Notes: generated from the sequence alone by a model not told the origin. A stretch of 64,000 bases of DNA from Streptomyces guryensis (GCF_021261325.1 NZ_JAJSBI010000028.1:1-64000), one strand, 5' to 3'. Counted from the stretch's first letter, positions 49,667 to 59,382 are shown. Numbers and translations are program-made.

Positions 49667-50833
49667 TCAGAAGCCGTCGAAGCGTGGGCGGCGGCCGCGC
49701 CACAAGAAGACCGCCGCGACGAGCAGTGCCCCGCCGAGGGTGCCCGCGAGCGGAGCCGCCCAGTCGCTGGTGCCTCCGTCGGACGTGGCGGCGTCCGGGC
49801 CGGAACCGAAGTACTTGTCGCCGTACGACGCCGCCTGCAGGGCCTTGGGCTTGAGGCGGCCCGCGGCCTTGATCGCGGCGGCCGGGTCGATCATGCCGAA
49901 GCCGCGGGAGTCGTCCCGGCCGCCGGTGGGAGGGTTGCGGGCGGTGTCCTCGAGGAGCTGCTTGATCTGGGCGGGGGTCAGCCCGGGGTGGGCGGCCTTG
50001 ATGAGGGCGACCGCGCCCGAGACGAACGCCGAGGCCGCGCTGGTCCCCCAGCCCTCGTAGTACTTGTGGTCGGGGTCGGCGATGACGATCTTGTCTCCGG
50101 GGGCGCTGACGGTGGCGTACCAGCGGCGGGTGGAGAACGAGGCGCGGATGCCGAAGCGGTCGACGGCGGTCGCGGCGATGACCCCTGGGTAGGCGGCCGG
50201 GTAGGAGACGTGGTCGCCCTTGTCGCCGCCGTTGCCGGCCGAGGCGACGACGGACACGTTCTTCTTGAGGGCGTACTGGACGGCCTCGTCCTCGGCGGGT
50301 TCGGGGTGGGCGGAGGCGGAGTCGTCGCCGAGGGAGAGGTTGATGACGTCGGCGCCGTGGTCGGCGGCCCAGCGGATGCCTTCGGCCAGGGCGTTGCCGC
50401 GGGTGGAGCGGGCCTTGCCGCGGGCGGCGTCGCCGTCTTCGAGGATCACCCGCACCGGCAGGATCTTCGCCTCGGGGGCCATGCCCATGACGCCGTCGCC
50501 GTTGCCGGGACCGTGTCCGTGCCCGGCGATGATGCCGGCCATGGCGGTGCCGTGCCGGGCCCATGCGCGGTCCCCCTGCTTCGCCCCGAAGCCGATCATG
50601 TCCTGGGCGGGCAGGACGTTGCCGACGAGATCGGGGTGGTCGGCCTCCACGCCGGTGTCGAGGACGGCGACGGTGATGCCCTTGCCCTTGGTGGTCTGCC
50701 AGGCCTGCTGGGTGTGCATGGCGTCGAGGGCCCACTGCTGGGCGCGTATGCCGTCGGCGTGCGCGACGGTGGACGGCACCAGGGCGAGGGAGGCGGCGAG
50801 GAGGACGCTCAGCGCTCCGGCGCGGTGCTTCAC
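49667..50833 (-). CDS. Mycosin-like S8 serine protease with membrane anchor
   Basis: A 388-residue subtilase resembling type VII secretion mycosins (MycP). Signal peptide MKHRAGALSVLLAASLALVP, then the catalytic Asp in VAVLDTGVEADHPDL, His in ARHGTAMAGIIAG and Ser in GTSAASAFVSGAVAL. A C-terminal span (LAGTLGGALLVAAVFLW) places the protease outside the cell. The GTG at 50833 overlaps the stop of the upstream Pro-rich protein gene (GTGA), so the two are co-produced. No Ecc or WXG100 genes are in the window. Confidence 0.88.
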   Translation of the reverse strand: MKHRAGALSVLLAASLALVPSTVAHADGIRAQQWALDAMHTQQAWQTTKGKGITVAVLDTGVEADHPDLVGNVLPAQDMIGFGAKQGDRAWARHGTAMAGIIAGHGHGPGNGDGVMGMAPEAKILPVRVILEDGDAARGKARSTRGNALAEGIRWAADHGADVINLSLGDDSASAHPEPAEDEAVQYALKKNVSVVASAGNGGDKGDHVSYPAAYPGVIAATAVDRFGIRASFSTRRWYATVSAPGDKIVIADPDHKYYEGWGTSAASAFVSGAVALIKAAHPGLTPAQIKQLLEDTARNPPTGGRDDSRGFGMIDPAAAIKAAGRLKPKALQAASYGDKYFGSGPDAATSDGGTSDWAAPLAGTLGGALLVAAVFLWRGRRPRFDGF

Positions 50834-52983
50834 GAGGGGTTCTCCGTGGGCGAGGTGACGTCTTTGCGCAGGGCCCGTTCGATGCGGTCGGCCAGGCCCT
50901 GTGCCTCGTTGCCGAGGCCCGCCTGGGCGGGGGCCGAGCCGGCGCCGGACTGGGTGGCCTGCTCGGCGGGGACCGGGGTGTCGACGCTGCGGCCGTCGGC
51001 CCAGCCGGAGACGGCGTAGACGACGACGGGGGCGTCGGTGAGGACGGAGACGGTCCAGGAGGCGCGCTGTTTGCCGCCGAAGCGGGCGGCGGCGGTGTTC
51101 TTGGCGGCGTAGGGGCGGGGCATCAGGTCGGTGCGGGTGCCGAGGCCCTGGCTCTGGAAGCGTTTGGCGAGGGAGTTCATGGTCGCGGTGTCGGCCTTGG
51201 TGAAGAGGAGGCCGACGGTGGTGACGAAGCTCTGGGTGGCGTCGGTGTAGGTGGCGCGGAGCAGCCGCTGACAGCCGACCGGTGCGAGGGCTTTCTGGAG
51301 CAGCGGGTCGAAGGCGTCCTTGCATCCGCTGTCCGGTGCGACGGCGATGCGGGTCCAGGTCCGGTCGGCGCCGCCGGGTCCGGCTCCCGTGCCCTGCACG
51401 GTGCGCGGGAACAACTGGTCCACGGGCACGCTGTGCCACAGCCCGCCGGCCTCGGCGTACGTGTCCTGCCCGCCGTCGTCCCCGGAGCCCCCGACCAGCC
51501 AACTCCCGGTCACGGCACCGCCGATGAGCCCGAGCCCGAGCACGACACAGGCGGCGGCAGCAGCCGTCCGCGACCGCACCCGCCGCCCGAGCGGCCGCGG
51601 CCGGACCCGCTCGTCATACCCCTCGGGCTCCCCGAACGACACAACGGGCCGCCTGCCACCGAAACCGCCCCCGGGCACCCCCGGAGCACTCCAGGAAAGC
51701 GCCGGGTCGGGCCCCACACCTTCCACCCGGCTGCCCGGCAAAGGCGGCATGGGCGGCGACGGCGACACATGGCCGGAGTTCGGGCGGGTGGAGGGCATGG
51801 GGGGTGTGGCGGTACCGACGCCGTTGCCTGGCGCCGGGCTGGTTGCGGGGCGGCCGGCCGGAGCGGCAGGGGGCGAGCTCGGGCGAGCAGGCGGCGTGGC
51901 CGCGCCGGGGCGGGTCTCCGGCGGCGGGGTGACGCCTGGGCGGCCGACCGGAGCGGCAGGGGGCGGGGTGCTGCCGGGCCGGCGGGGCGACCTGGACTGC
52001 GCGGTCGCGCCGGGGCGTGAATCCGGACGGGCAGGGGGCATGGGCCCAGCGGTCGGGTCGGGGCGCCGCGGCGGATCGGCGGGAGCAGGGGCCGGAGTCA
52101 GCGGGGGCGCGGCCGAAGCATCGGGACCGTCCGATCCCGCCGCGCCCGAGCCAGAAGCCGAACGAGCCGAAGACATCCGACCAGCAGCCGAATCGGTACG
52201 CCACCGCGGGTCAGCAGGAGGCCGGGCCGGGGTCAGAGGGGACGTAACCGGACCACCGGAAGCCTCCGATCCCGCCGCGCCCGAGCCAGAAGCCAGACGG
52301 GCCGAAGACATCCGACCAGCAGCCGAATCGGTACGCCACCGCGGGTCAGCAGATGGCGCGGACGACGACATCGACCGCGTACCCGAACCGGCGGGAGCGT
52401 CCGAGCCGGGGCGGCCCCCGGGATCGGACGGCGCGGGAGTCCGGCCGGTGCCCTGTGGGGCGGGCGGCGCCTCCGGAGCGACCGGGCTAAGGCGTGCGGT
52501 GGTTTCAGTGGGGGCATCCGTGCGGACGGGCGGCGGCGCGGGCCGGTGGTTGGGGCGTGGTGGTACCGCGGTCCCTGGAGCGGTCGTACCGGCGCCGTCA
52601 CCCCGTTCCTCGCGCCCGGCCGGCGCAGGGGCGTCCGGGAAGCGGGCCGAGGCCCGCGGCGGGGGCGGGGTCTGCGGGCCCACGTCCCGTACGAAGGGCA
52701 CGCGCGGGCCAGGGGGGTCGGCCGGAGCAGGGTCGGGCTCGGCGGACGAGTCGGAACCGGCTTCGGCGTTCGACCCCATGGCGGGCGTGTGGTGGCCGAA
52801 CGCCTCGAAGGGTTCGGAGCGTCGCCATGGGGACCAGGCCTCGCCGGATGCGGGCGTGCGGTCGGAGGGCGTCACGGCAGCGTCCTGCTCCGGGTTCGCG
52901 CGGCTTTCCGATGGCAGCGGGCCGACCGTCGGGGGCTGGGGTGGACGCGGCGGGATGGAGGCGTGCCGCGCTTCCGTGCTCAT
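50830..52983 (-). CDS. Pro-rich single-span membrane protein, partner of the protease
   Basis: A 717-residue protein of unknown function. About 480 N-terminal residues are a low-complexity Pro/Ala/Ser/Gly-rich cytoplasmic region, including two 45-residue copies containing ADPRWRTDSAAGRMSSAR. One span (TAAAAACVVLGLGLIGGAV) follows, then an extracytoplasmic domain of about 200 residues with two Cys (DSGCKDAF, PVGCQRLL). Such proteins are common beside mycosin-like genes in Streptomyces. It might present a substrate to, or regulate, the overlapping protease. ATG 52983 was chosen over the longer frame. Confidence 0.78.
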   Translation of the reverse strand: MSTEARHASIPPRPPQPPTVGPLPSESRANPEQDAAVTPSDRTPASGEAWSPWRRSEPFEAFGHHTPAMGSNAEAGSDSSAEPDPAPADPPGPRVPFVRDVGPQTPPPPRASARFPDAPAPAGREERGDGAGTTAPGTAVPPRPNHRPAPPPVRTDAPTETTARLSPVAPEAPPAPQGTGRTPAPSDPGGRPGSDAPAGSGTRSMSSSAPSADPRWRTDSAAGRMSSARLASGSGAAGSEASGGPVTSPLTPARPPADPRWRTDSAAGRMSSARSASGSGAAGSDGPDASAAPPLTPAPAPADPPRRPDPTAGPMPPARPDSRPGATAQSRSPRRPGSTPPPAAPVGRPGVTPPPETRPGAATPPARPSSPPAAPAGRPATSPAPGNGVGTATPPMPSTRPNSGHVSPSPPMPPLPGSRVEGVGPDPALSWSAPGVPGGGFGGRRPVVSFGEPEGYDERVRPRPLGRRVRSRTAAAAACVVLGLGLIGGAVTGSWLVGGSGDDGGQDTYAEAGGLWHSVPVDQLFPRTVQGTGAGPGGADRTWTRIAVAPDSGCKDAFDPLLQKALAPVGCQRLLRATYTDATQSFVTTVGLLFTKADTATMNSLAKRFQSQGLGTRTDLMPRPYAAKNTAAARFGGKQRASWTVSVLTDAPVVVYAVSGWADGRSVDTPVPAEQATQSGAGSAPAQAGLGNEAQGLADRIERALRKDVTSPTENPS
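52133..52352 (-). repeat. Direct repeat inside the Pro-rich protein gene
   Basis: Copies at 52133-52217 and 52268-52352, offset 135 bases (45 codons), nearly identical over about 85 bases. They encode the ADPRWRTDSAAGRMSSAR segments and show a recent in-frame duplication. Confidence 0.8.
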
Positions 52984-53258
52984 GCGCCCCCCGTTTTCCT
53001 CGCGCCCGGGCCGTCTACCTGTACGCGGGCCGTCGTCCTCGTGCTCAACCGGTCGACGCCGGGTCTGTCCGTCCCGGGCACGCATACCCGTGCGAGCGGA
53101 CCGGCATCCGGATGCAGTTGCAACCGCCGCCGTTCCGCCGTACGTGCGCGTCACTCTACGGGCTGCCCCTGTCGATACGGGAACCAGTCCACGAGCACGG
53201 GGCATCTGCCCGGAACGTCCCCCTACCCTGCGGTAATCCTGTCTGGCAGGCTTCGTTC

Positions 53259-54461
53259 ATGACTGCGCGCGCCGCCGACCGGGTCCGTTACGACCGGGCC
53301 ACCGCCCATCTCGACGCCCCCCTCGCCATCGTGGACCTGGACGCCTTCGACTCCAACGCGGACGACCTCGTGCGCCGCGCCGGCGGCAAGCCGATCCGTG
53401 TCGCCAGCAAGTCCGTCCGCTGCCGGGCCCTGCTGGAGCGGGTCCTCGCGAAGGACGGGTTCGCGGGCATCATGTCCTTCACCCTCGCCGAGTCCCTGTG
53501 GCTGGCGCGCGGCGGCTTCGACGACATCCTGCTCGCCTACCCGTCCGCGGACCGCGCCCGCTTCGCGGAGCTGGCCTCCGACCCCAAGCTCGCCGCCGCC
53601 GTGACCGTCATGGTCGACGACCCCGCGCAGCTGAGGCTCATCGACGAGGCCCGTGACGGCGGGCGTGAAGTCATCAGGGTCTGCCTGGAGTTGGACACCT
53701 CGCTGAAGCTGTTCGGCGGGCGCGTGCGCGTCGGGGCGCGTCGGTCGCCGTTGCACTCCCCCGCCCAGGTCGCCGACATGGCCCGGGTGGTGGCACGACG
53801 GCCGGGGTTCAAGGTCGTGGGGATCATGGCGTACGAGGGGCACATCGCGGGCGTCGGCGACTCCGTCGCCGGGCGGCCGCTGCGGTCGCGTGCCGTGCGG
53901 CTGATGCAGGCCACCGCCCGTCGGGAGCTCGCCGAGCGGCGCGGTGAGGTGGTGCGTGCGGTGCGGGCCGTGGTACCGGGTCTGGAGTTCGTCAACGGCG
54001 GCGGCACCGGCAGCGTGCAGACCACCGCCGCCGAGGACGCCGTCACCGAGATCGGCGCCGGATCCGGGCTGTACGTGCCCCGCCTGTTCGACAACTACAC
54101 GTCCTTCAGCGGGCGTCCGGCGGCACTGTTCGCCCAGCCGGTCGTACGGCGGCCGGGGGTCGGGGTCGTCACGGTCCTCGGCGGTGGGTACCCCGCCTCC
54201 GGTGCGCCCGGGAGCGACCGGCTGCCCGTCCCGCACCTGCCGGAGGGGCTGCGCTACGACCCCCAGGAGGGGCCCGGCGAGGTGCAGACCCCGCTGCTCG
54301 GCTCCCCCGCCGACGATCTGCTGATCGGCGACAAGGTGTGGTTCCGGCACGCCAAGGCCGGTGAGCTGTGCGAGCGCTTCGACGTGCTGCATCTGGTCGA
54401 GGGGGACGTGGTGACGGCGACCGTCCCGACGTACCGCGGGGAAGGCCACACCTTCCTGTAG
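53259..54461 (+). CDS. PLP-dependent amino acid deaminase/aldolase family protein
   Basis: A 400-residue fold-type III enzyme of the D-threonine aldolase/alanine racemase-like group. The PLP Lys is in KPIRVASKSVRCR; the barrel shows GIMSFTLAESLWLARGG, GIMAYEGHIAGVGD and GGGTGSVQTT, and the C-terminal DSD1-like domain holds the metal site toward CERFDVLHLVEGD. It probably acts on a beta-hydroxy D-amino acid. ATG 53259. It is divergent from the Pro-rich protein gene and convergent with the phosphatase gene. Confidence 0.85.
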   Translation: MTARAADRVRYDRATAHLDAPLAIVDLDAFDSNADDLVRRAGGKPIRVASKSVRCRALLERVLAKDGFAGIMSFTLAESLWLARGGFDDILLAYPSADRARFAELASDPKLAAAVTVMVDDPAQLRLIDEARDGGREVIRVCLELDTSLKLFGGRVRVGARRSPLHSPAQVADMARVVARRPGFKVVGIMAYEGHIAGVGDSVAGRPLRSRAVRLMQATARRELAERRGEVVRAVRAVVPGLEFVNGGGTGSVQTTAAEDAVTEIGAGSGLYVPRLFDNYTSFSGRPAALFAQPVVRRPGVGVVTVLGGGYPASGAPGSDRLPVPHLPEGLRYDPQEGPGEVQTPLLGSPADDLLIGDKVWFRHAKAGELCERFDVLHLVEGDVVTATVPTYRGEGHTFL

Positions 54462-54492
54462 CCGGTGCACGGTCCGTCGGCGTCGGCGTCGG

Positions 54493-55731
54493 TCAGAAGA
54501 CGGTGTCCGGCTGGTCCGGGACCACGAAACCGTCGTCCCGCAGGAGGGCGTCCTTGGCGCCGTCGGACGCGTTGTGGGCCCTGGTCGAGCACGGGTACGG
54601 GTCCGGTCTGCGCGGCAGGGGTGCGATGAACATGGGGTTGATCAGCCAGCGGCCGTCGGCGTCGTCGTAGGCCCGGCACATCAGTTCCGGCTTGTTGCGG
54701 TTGAGGACGAGGTGCGCGCCGGTCGCGTCGCCGACGAAGGTGACGTCGGTGTCGGCGTCCCCGGCGGCGAGGGCCGGGCGCCGCGGCCACGGCTGCCGCT
54801 GCCAGGCGGCGGCGCCCCGGACGCCGTAGATCTCCTGGTTGATCCAGCAGCGTTTGCCGTCGATGTAGGGGATCGCGGTGCCGCGGGTCGCGGGGACGTT
54901 GCCGCAGCCCTGGTTGAGGGGCGTGAGGCGGCCTCGGCGGTCGAGGAGCGAGCGGATGGCGATGGTGTGGGCGGGGTCGATGCCGATGGCCCGGGACCAG
55001 ACCTCGGTGATCGGTTCGGAGCCCGCGGAGACGACGTAGACGTCGAATCCGGCCCGTTGGAGGGTGTGGATGAGGTCGCGCTGCTGGTCGTAGTAGCGGA
55101 CGTAGGCGGGCACGGTGTGGGTGCCGAGGGTGCGGGTGGCGCCGATGGGGGCCGCAAGGGCCTCGGTGCGGGCCGCGCGGGCGTAGGAGGCGAGTTCGGC
55201 GGGTGTGCGGCCGGCGAAGAGCTGGGGCACCCAGGCATACTGCGGGACGGTGCGGCGGTGGTTCCAGGTGCCGGCGAAGGCGGGGGCGCCGCTCGTGGTG
55301 GTGGCGTTCTCGCGGATGTCGAGGATCTCGTCCGTGCAGCCGGGGTTCGTCGAGGTGCGCAGGGGTTCGGGGGTGCCGGTGCCGCACGCCTCCGTCAGGG
55401 CGCGGTCGGCGGCGTCCGTGAGCCAGGGGCTGGTGTTCTTCCAGTCGGCGGGGCGCAGGAGCCGGTCGTGTCTGAGGGACCAGGAGAGGGTGGCGTCGGT
55501 GACGTCATTCTTGGTGACCGTGTTGTCCCAGTCGAAGACCGCGACGGGGTGCCCGCCGGCTCCCGAGCAGGTTCCGCGCTCGTCGATGACCTGCTGGAGG
55601 CGGGCGCGGTTGTCGCCGTACCAAGTGCCGGTCAGGCGGGGGCAGTCCGAGTGCGGGGAGACGGGGTGGGCGGTGGGCGCGGCCGCCAGGGCGGCGGCCG
55701 CGGCCAGGGTCCACGCGAGAAGGGGTCGCAT
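54493..55731 (-). CDS. Secreted HAD phosphatase, phosphorylcholine-phosphatase-like
   Basis: A 412-residue exported haloacid dehalogenase-type phosphatase. Signal peptide MRPLLAWTLAAAAALAAAPTA; HAD motif I VAVFDWDNTVTKND, motif II YVVSAGSEPI, and motif III/IV in LAAGDADTDVTFVGD. The overall design resembles Pseudomonas PchP, which dephosphorylates phosphorylcholine and phosphorylethanolamine (known). It begins 25 bases after the SDR gene of the ethanolamine locus and runs in the same direction, so it could supply ethanolamine from its phosphate ester (inference). Cys pairs suggest disulfides. Confidence 0.78.
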   Translation of the reverse strand: MRPLLAWTLAAAAALAAAPTAHPVSPHSDCPRLTGTWYGDNRARLQQVIDERGTCSGAGGHPVAVFDWDNTVTKNDVTDATLSWSLRHDRLLRPADWKNTSPWLTDAADRALTEACGTGTPEPLRTSTNPGCTDEILDIRENATTTSGAPAFAGTWNHRRTVPQYAWVPQLFAGRTPAELASYARAARTEALAAPIGATRTLGTHTVPAYVRYYDQQRDLIHTLQRAGFDVYVVSAGSEPITEVWSRAIGIDPAHTIAIRSLLDRRGRLTPLNQGCGNVPATRGTAIPYIDGKRCWINQEIYGVRGAAAWQRQPWPRRPALAAGDADTDVTFVGDATGAHLVLNRNKPELMCRAYDDADGRWLINPMFIAPLPRRPDPYPCSTRAHNASDGAKDALLRDDGFVVPDQPDTVF

Positions 55732-55756
55732 ACGCGTGGACCGTACCGTTTCGTCC

Positions 55757-56539
55757 CTACAGGGGCGTGACGTACGCGCCCGCGATTCCGCCGTCCACCA
55801 GGAAGTCGGTGGCGTTGACGAAGGAGGAGTCGTCGCTGGCGAGGAAGGCGACGGCGGCGGCGATCTCCTCGGCCTCGGCGAACCGGCCGACCGGGATGTG
55901 GACCAGACGGCGGGCGGCCCGCTCCGGGTCCTTCGCGAACAGCTCCTGGAGGAGCGGGGTGTTGACCGGCCCGGGACAGAGGGCGTTCACGCGGATGCCC
56001 TCGCGGGCGAACTGCACGCCCAGCTCGCGGGACATGGCGAGCACGCCGCCCTTGGAGGCGGTGTACGAGATCTGGCTCGTGGCCGCGCCCATGCGCGCCA
56101 CGAAGGACGCCGTGTTGATGATGGAGCCCTTGCCCTGCTGCCGCATGTAGGGGATGGCGGCCTTGCAGCACAGGTAGACGGAGGTGAGGTTGACCTCCTG
56201 GACGCGCTTCCAGGCCTCCAGGCCGGTCTCCAGGATGGAGTCGTCGTCGGGCGGGGAGATGCCCGCGTTGTTGAAGGCGATGTCGACACTGCCGTAGGTG
56301 TCGAAGGCAGTCTTGAACAGCGCCTCGACCTGCTCGGGGTCGGTGACGTCGACCTTCACGAAGATTCCGCCGACCTCCTCGGCGGCCGCCTTGCCGCGGG
56401 CGTCGTCGACGTCGCCGCAGACGACGTGCGCGCCTTCGGAGGCGAGCCGGCGTGCGGTGGCGAGGCCGATGCCGCTGCCGGCTCCGGTGATGACGGCGGT
56501 ACGCCCGATCAGGCGTCGGCAAACAGGGGTGTCGGTCAC
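55757..56539 (-). CDS. Short-chain dehydrogenase/reductase
   Basis: A 260-residue NAD(P)-dependent oxidoreductase. TGAGSGIGLATARRL cofactor motif, NNAG, and the Ser/Tyr/Lys triad in SYTASKGG are present. The GTG at 56539 overlaps the aldehyde dehydrogenase stop (GTGA). In the proposed ethanolamine pathway it would oxidise gamma-glutamylethanolamide to the aldehyde. That role rests on gene context and on the matching S. coelicolor gene set next to glnA4, not on sequence alone. Confidence 0.87.
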   Translation of the reverse strand: MTDTPVCRRLIGRTAVITGAGSGIGLATARRLASEGAHVVCGDVDDARGKAAAEEVGGIFVKVDVTDPEQVEALFKTAFDTYGSVDIAFNNAGISPPDDDSILETGLEAWKRVQEVNLTSVYLCCKAAIPYMRQQGKGSIINTASFVARMGAATSQISYTASKGGVLAMSRELGVQFAREGIRVNALCPGPVNTPLLQELFAKDPERAARRLVHIPVGRFAEAEEIAAAVAFLASDDSSFVNATDFLVDGGIAGAYVTPL

Positions 56540-57921
56540 TGTGCGGGGCCCTCCGTGCTGATGAAGACGTTCTTGGTTTCGGTGAAGGCGGCCACGGCGT
56601 CCGGGCCGAGCTCGCGGCCCAGGCCGGACTGCTTGAAGCCGCCGAAGGGGGTCCAGTAGCGGACGGCGGAGTGGGAGTTGACGGAGAGGTTGCCGGCGCG
56701 GACGGCCCGCGAGACACGCAGGGCGCGCCCCAGGTCTCGGGTCCACAGGGAGCCGGCCAGTCCGTACGGGGTGTCGTTGGCGAGGCGGATCGCGTCCGCC
56801 TCGTCGGTGAAGGGCAACAGGACGGCGACGGGACCGAAGATCTCCTCGCGGGCCGCGTCGGAGTCGTGCCGCTCACCGGTGAGGACGGTCGGCGGGAACC
56901 AGAAGCCGGGCCCGTCGGGGGAGCTGCCGCGCAGAGCGGGAGCCTCGTCCGGCACCAACGCCCGTACGCGGTCCAGCTGTTGACGGCTGATCAGCGGGCC
57001 CATCTGGGTCTTCTCGTCGGCGGGGTCGCCCACCACGACACCCGCCAGCGCGTCGGCGAGCAGCTCGCGTACCTCGTCGTACACCGACTCCTGGACCAGG
57101 ATCCGGGTGCGGGCGCAGCAGTCCTGGCCGGAGTTGTCCAGGAAGGAGAAGGGGTCTACGGCGCTCCTGAGGTCTGCGTCGGCGAAGACGATGTTGGGGC
57201 TCTTGCCGCCGAGTTCGAGGGTGACCGGCTTGACCAGACGGGCGCAGCGCTCCATGACCTCTCGGCCGGTGCGGGTGGAGCCGGTGAACACGATCTTCGC
57301 CACGTCGGGGTGGTCGACGAGGGCACGGCCGGCGATGTGGCCGTAGCCCGGCACGACCTGGAAGAGATGCTCCGGCAGGCCCGCCTCCAGGGCGAGTTCG
57401 GCCAGGCGCAGGGCCGTCAGCGGGGTGGTCTCGGCGGGCTTGAGGACGACCGCGTTGCCCGCGGCGAGGGCCGGGAAGGAGCCCCAGGCGGCGATGGGCA
57501 TCGGGAAGTTCCAGGGGGCGATCACACCGACCACGCCCAGCGGTTCCTGGAAGGTGACGTCCCAGCCGCCGGGTACCGGGATCTGCTTGCCGAGGAGGCG
57601 TTCGGCGCCGCCCGCTGAGTAGAGCAGCAGGTCGCGGGCGTTGCCTGCCTCCCAGCGGGCGTTGCCGAGGACGTGGCCGGCCTCGCGGACCTCCAGCTGG
57701 GCCAGTTCCTCGGCGTGCGCGTCGACGGCGTCGGCGAAGCGGCGCAGCAGCCGGGCCCGGTCGGCGGGGGCGGCGGACGCCCAGGTCCGCTGGGCGGCTG
57801 CCGCGCGGGCGACGGCGCGATCCACCTCGGCCGCGTCGGCGGCGGGGACGGTGGCGACGACCTCCTCGGTGGCGGGGTTCAGTACGACGAGTTCGTGCTC
57901 GGCAGACAACAGGGGCCTCAC
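56536..57921 (-). CDS. Aldehyde dehydrogenase
   Basis: A 461-residue NAD(P)-dependent aldehyde dehydrogenase. Catalytic Cys in SGQDCCARTRI, Glu in TLELGGKSPNIVF, Asn in APWNFPM. The ATG at 57921 overlaps the glnA4 stop (ATGA). Expected to oxidise gamma-glutamyl-aldehyde to gamma-glutamylglycine in ethanolamine use, by analogy with gamma-glutamylaminobutyraldehyde dehydrogenases in polyamine breakdown. Confidence 0.92.
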   Translation of the reverse strand: MRPLLSAEHELVVLNPATEEVVATVPAADAAEVDRAVARAAAAQRTWASAAPADRARLLRRFADAVDAHAEELAQLEVREAGHVLGNARWEAGNARDLLLYSAGGAERLLGKQIPVPGGWDVTFQEPLGVVGVIAPWNFPMPIAAWGSFPALAAGNAVVLKPAETTPLTALRLAELALEAGLPEHLFQVVPGYGHIAGRALVDHPDVAKIVFTGSTRTGREVMERCARLVKPVTLELGGKSPNIVFADADLRSAVDPFSFLDNSGQDCCARTRILVQESVYDEVRELLADALAGVVVGDPADEKTQMGPLISRQQLDRVRALVPDEAPALRGSSPDGPGFWFPPTVLTGERHDSDAAREEIFGPVAVLLPFTDEADAIRLANDTPYGLAGSLWTRDLGRALRVSRAVRAGNLSVNSHSAVRYWTPFGGFKQSGLGRELGPDAVAAFTETKNVFISTEGPAQ

Positions 57922-59288
57922 ATGCGTTCGAAGGAGCGGCGCAGCTCCCAGTCGGTCACCGCGGCGTCGAAGGCCTCGAGCTCGACGCGCGCCATGTTGC
58001 GGTAGTGCGCGACGACCTCGTCGCCGAAGGCGGTCTTGGCGATGGGGCTGTTCTCCCAGAGCTCGGCGGCCTCGCGCAGGGTGGTCGGGACGTGCTCGTA
58101 CTCGGCGGTGTACGCGTTCCCCGCGCAGGCCTCGGGAAGCTCCAGCTTCTGCTCGATGCCGTACAGCCCGGCCGCCACCAGCCCGGCGACGGCGAGGTGC
58201 GGGTTGACGTCACCGCCGGGCAGCCGGTTCTCGAAGCGCATCGAGCGGCCGTGGCCGACGACCCGCAGGGCACAGGTGCGGTTGTCGTATCCCCAGGCGA
58301 CGGCGGTCGGGGCGAAGGAGCCCGGCTGGAACCGCTTGTAGGAGTTGATGTTGGGGGCGTACAGGAGCGAGAAGTCGCGCAGGGCGGCGAGCTGTCCGGC
58401 GAGGAAGTACCGCATGACGTCCGACATGCCGCCGGGGTCGTCGGAGGAGCCCGCCATGGCGTTGTTGCCGGCCGCGTCCGCGAGGGAGAGGTGGATATGA
58501 CAGGAATTCCCCTCGCGCTCGTTGTACTTGGCCATGAAGGTGATCGACACGCCCTCCTGGGCGGCGATCTCCTTGGTGCCGGTCTTGTAGATCGCGTGCT
58601 GGTCGCAGGTGCGCAGGGCGTCGTCGTAGCGGAAGGCGATCTCGTGCTGGCCGGGGTTGCACTCGCCCTTGGCGGACTCGACGGTGAGGCCGGCGCCCGC
58701 CATTTCGTTGCGGATACGGCGGAGCAGGGGCTCGATGCGCCCGGTCCCGAGGACCGAGTAGTCGATGTTGTACTGGTTCGCCGGTGTCAGCCCTCGGTAA
58801 TTGGCGTCCCAGGCCTGCTCATAGGTGTCCTTGAAGACGATGAACTCCAGCTCGGTGCCGACCTGGGCGGTGAAGCCGTGCTCGGCGAGGCGGTCCAGCT
58901 GGCGGCGGAGGATCTGGCGCGGGGCGGCGACCACGGGCGAGCCGTCGTTCCAGGCGAGGTCGGCGATGAGCATGGCGGTACCGGCGTTCCAGGGCACCCG
59001 GCGCAGGGTGCGCAGGTCCGGGTGCATGGCGAAGTCGCCGTAGCCGCGCTCCCAGGAGGACATGGCGTATCCGTCGACGGTGTTCATCTCGGTGTCGACG
59101 GCGAGGAGGTAGTTGCAGCCCTCGGTGCCGTGGTGGAGGACCTCGTCGAGGAAGAAACGTGCGGCGAACCGCTTGCCCTGGAGCCGCCCTTGCATGTCGG
59201 GGAAGGCCAGGACGACAGTGTCGATCTCACCGCTCGCGACGAGGGCATGCAGCTCCTCGACGCCGAGCGGGGGTGTGCGGTCTGCCAC
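57918..59288 (-). CDS. glnA4: Glutamine synthetase-like gamma-glutamylethanolamide synthetase
   Basis: A 456-residue member of the glutamine synthetase superfamily. Metal and glutamate ligands are seen in QVGTELEFIVF, ESAKGECNPGQHEIAF and GNSCHIHLSL, and the ATP/glutamate segments in NSYKRFQPGSFAPT and RFENRLPGGDVNPH. Gene order (SDR, aldehyde dehydrogenase, this gene, divergent FCD regulator, amidase) matches the S. coelicolor glnA4 locus, whose enzyme glutamylates ethanolamine (known). The GTG at 59288 has AGGAG upstream. A polyamine-glutamylating GlnA3-like role is the main alternative. Confidence 0.85.
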   Translation of the reverse strand: MADRTPPLGVEELHALVASGEIDTVVLAFPDMQGRLQGKRFAARFFLDEVLHHGTEGCNYLLAVDTEMNTVDGYAMSSWERGYGDFAMHPDLRTLRRVPWNAGTAMLIADLAWNDGSPVVAAPRQILRRQLDRLAEHGFTAQVGTELEFIVFKDTYEQAWDANYRGLTPANQYNIDYSVLGTGRIEPLLRRIRNEMAGAGLTVESAKGECNPGQHEIAFRYDDALRTCDQHAIYKTGTKEIAAQEGVSITFMAKYNEREGNSCHIHLSLADAAGNNAMAGSSDDPGGMSDVMRYFLAGQLAALRDFSLLYAPNINSYKRFQPGSFAPTAVAWGYDNRTCALRVVGHGRSMRFENRLPGGDVNPHLAVAGLVAAGLYGIEQKLELPEACAGNAYTAEYEHVPTTLREAAELWENSPIAKTAFGDEVVAHYRNMARVELEAFDAAVTDWELRRSFERM

Positions 59289-59382
59289 GGGAGAGCTCCT
59301 TCGGCTGCTGACGCTTTTTCGACCGGGCCGGAAGCCATAAGGTATTGCGGAGAACCATTGCTTGGGAAGGGGGTGCGGCGGG

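Noticed and set aside
49667..52983. Type VII secretion locus
   Set aside because: Only a mycosin-like protease and a membrane partner are present; no Ecc ATPase, channel or WXG100 substrate genes are seen.
51320..53236. 638-codon plus-strand Gly/Arg/Ala frame
   Set aside because: Antisense of the Pro-rich protein gene, whose codon bias and overlap with the protease support the minus strand.
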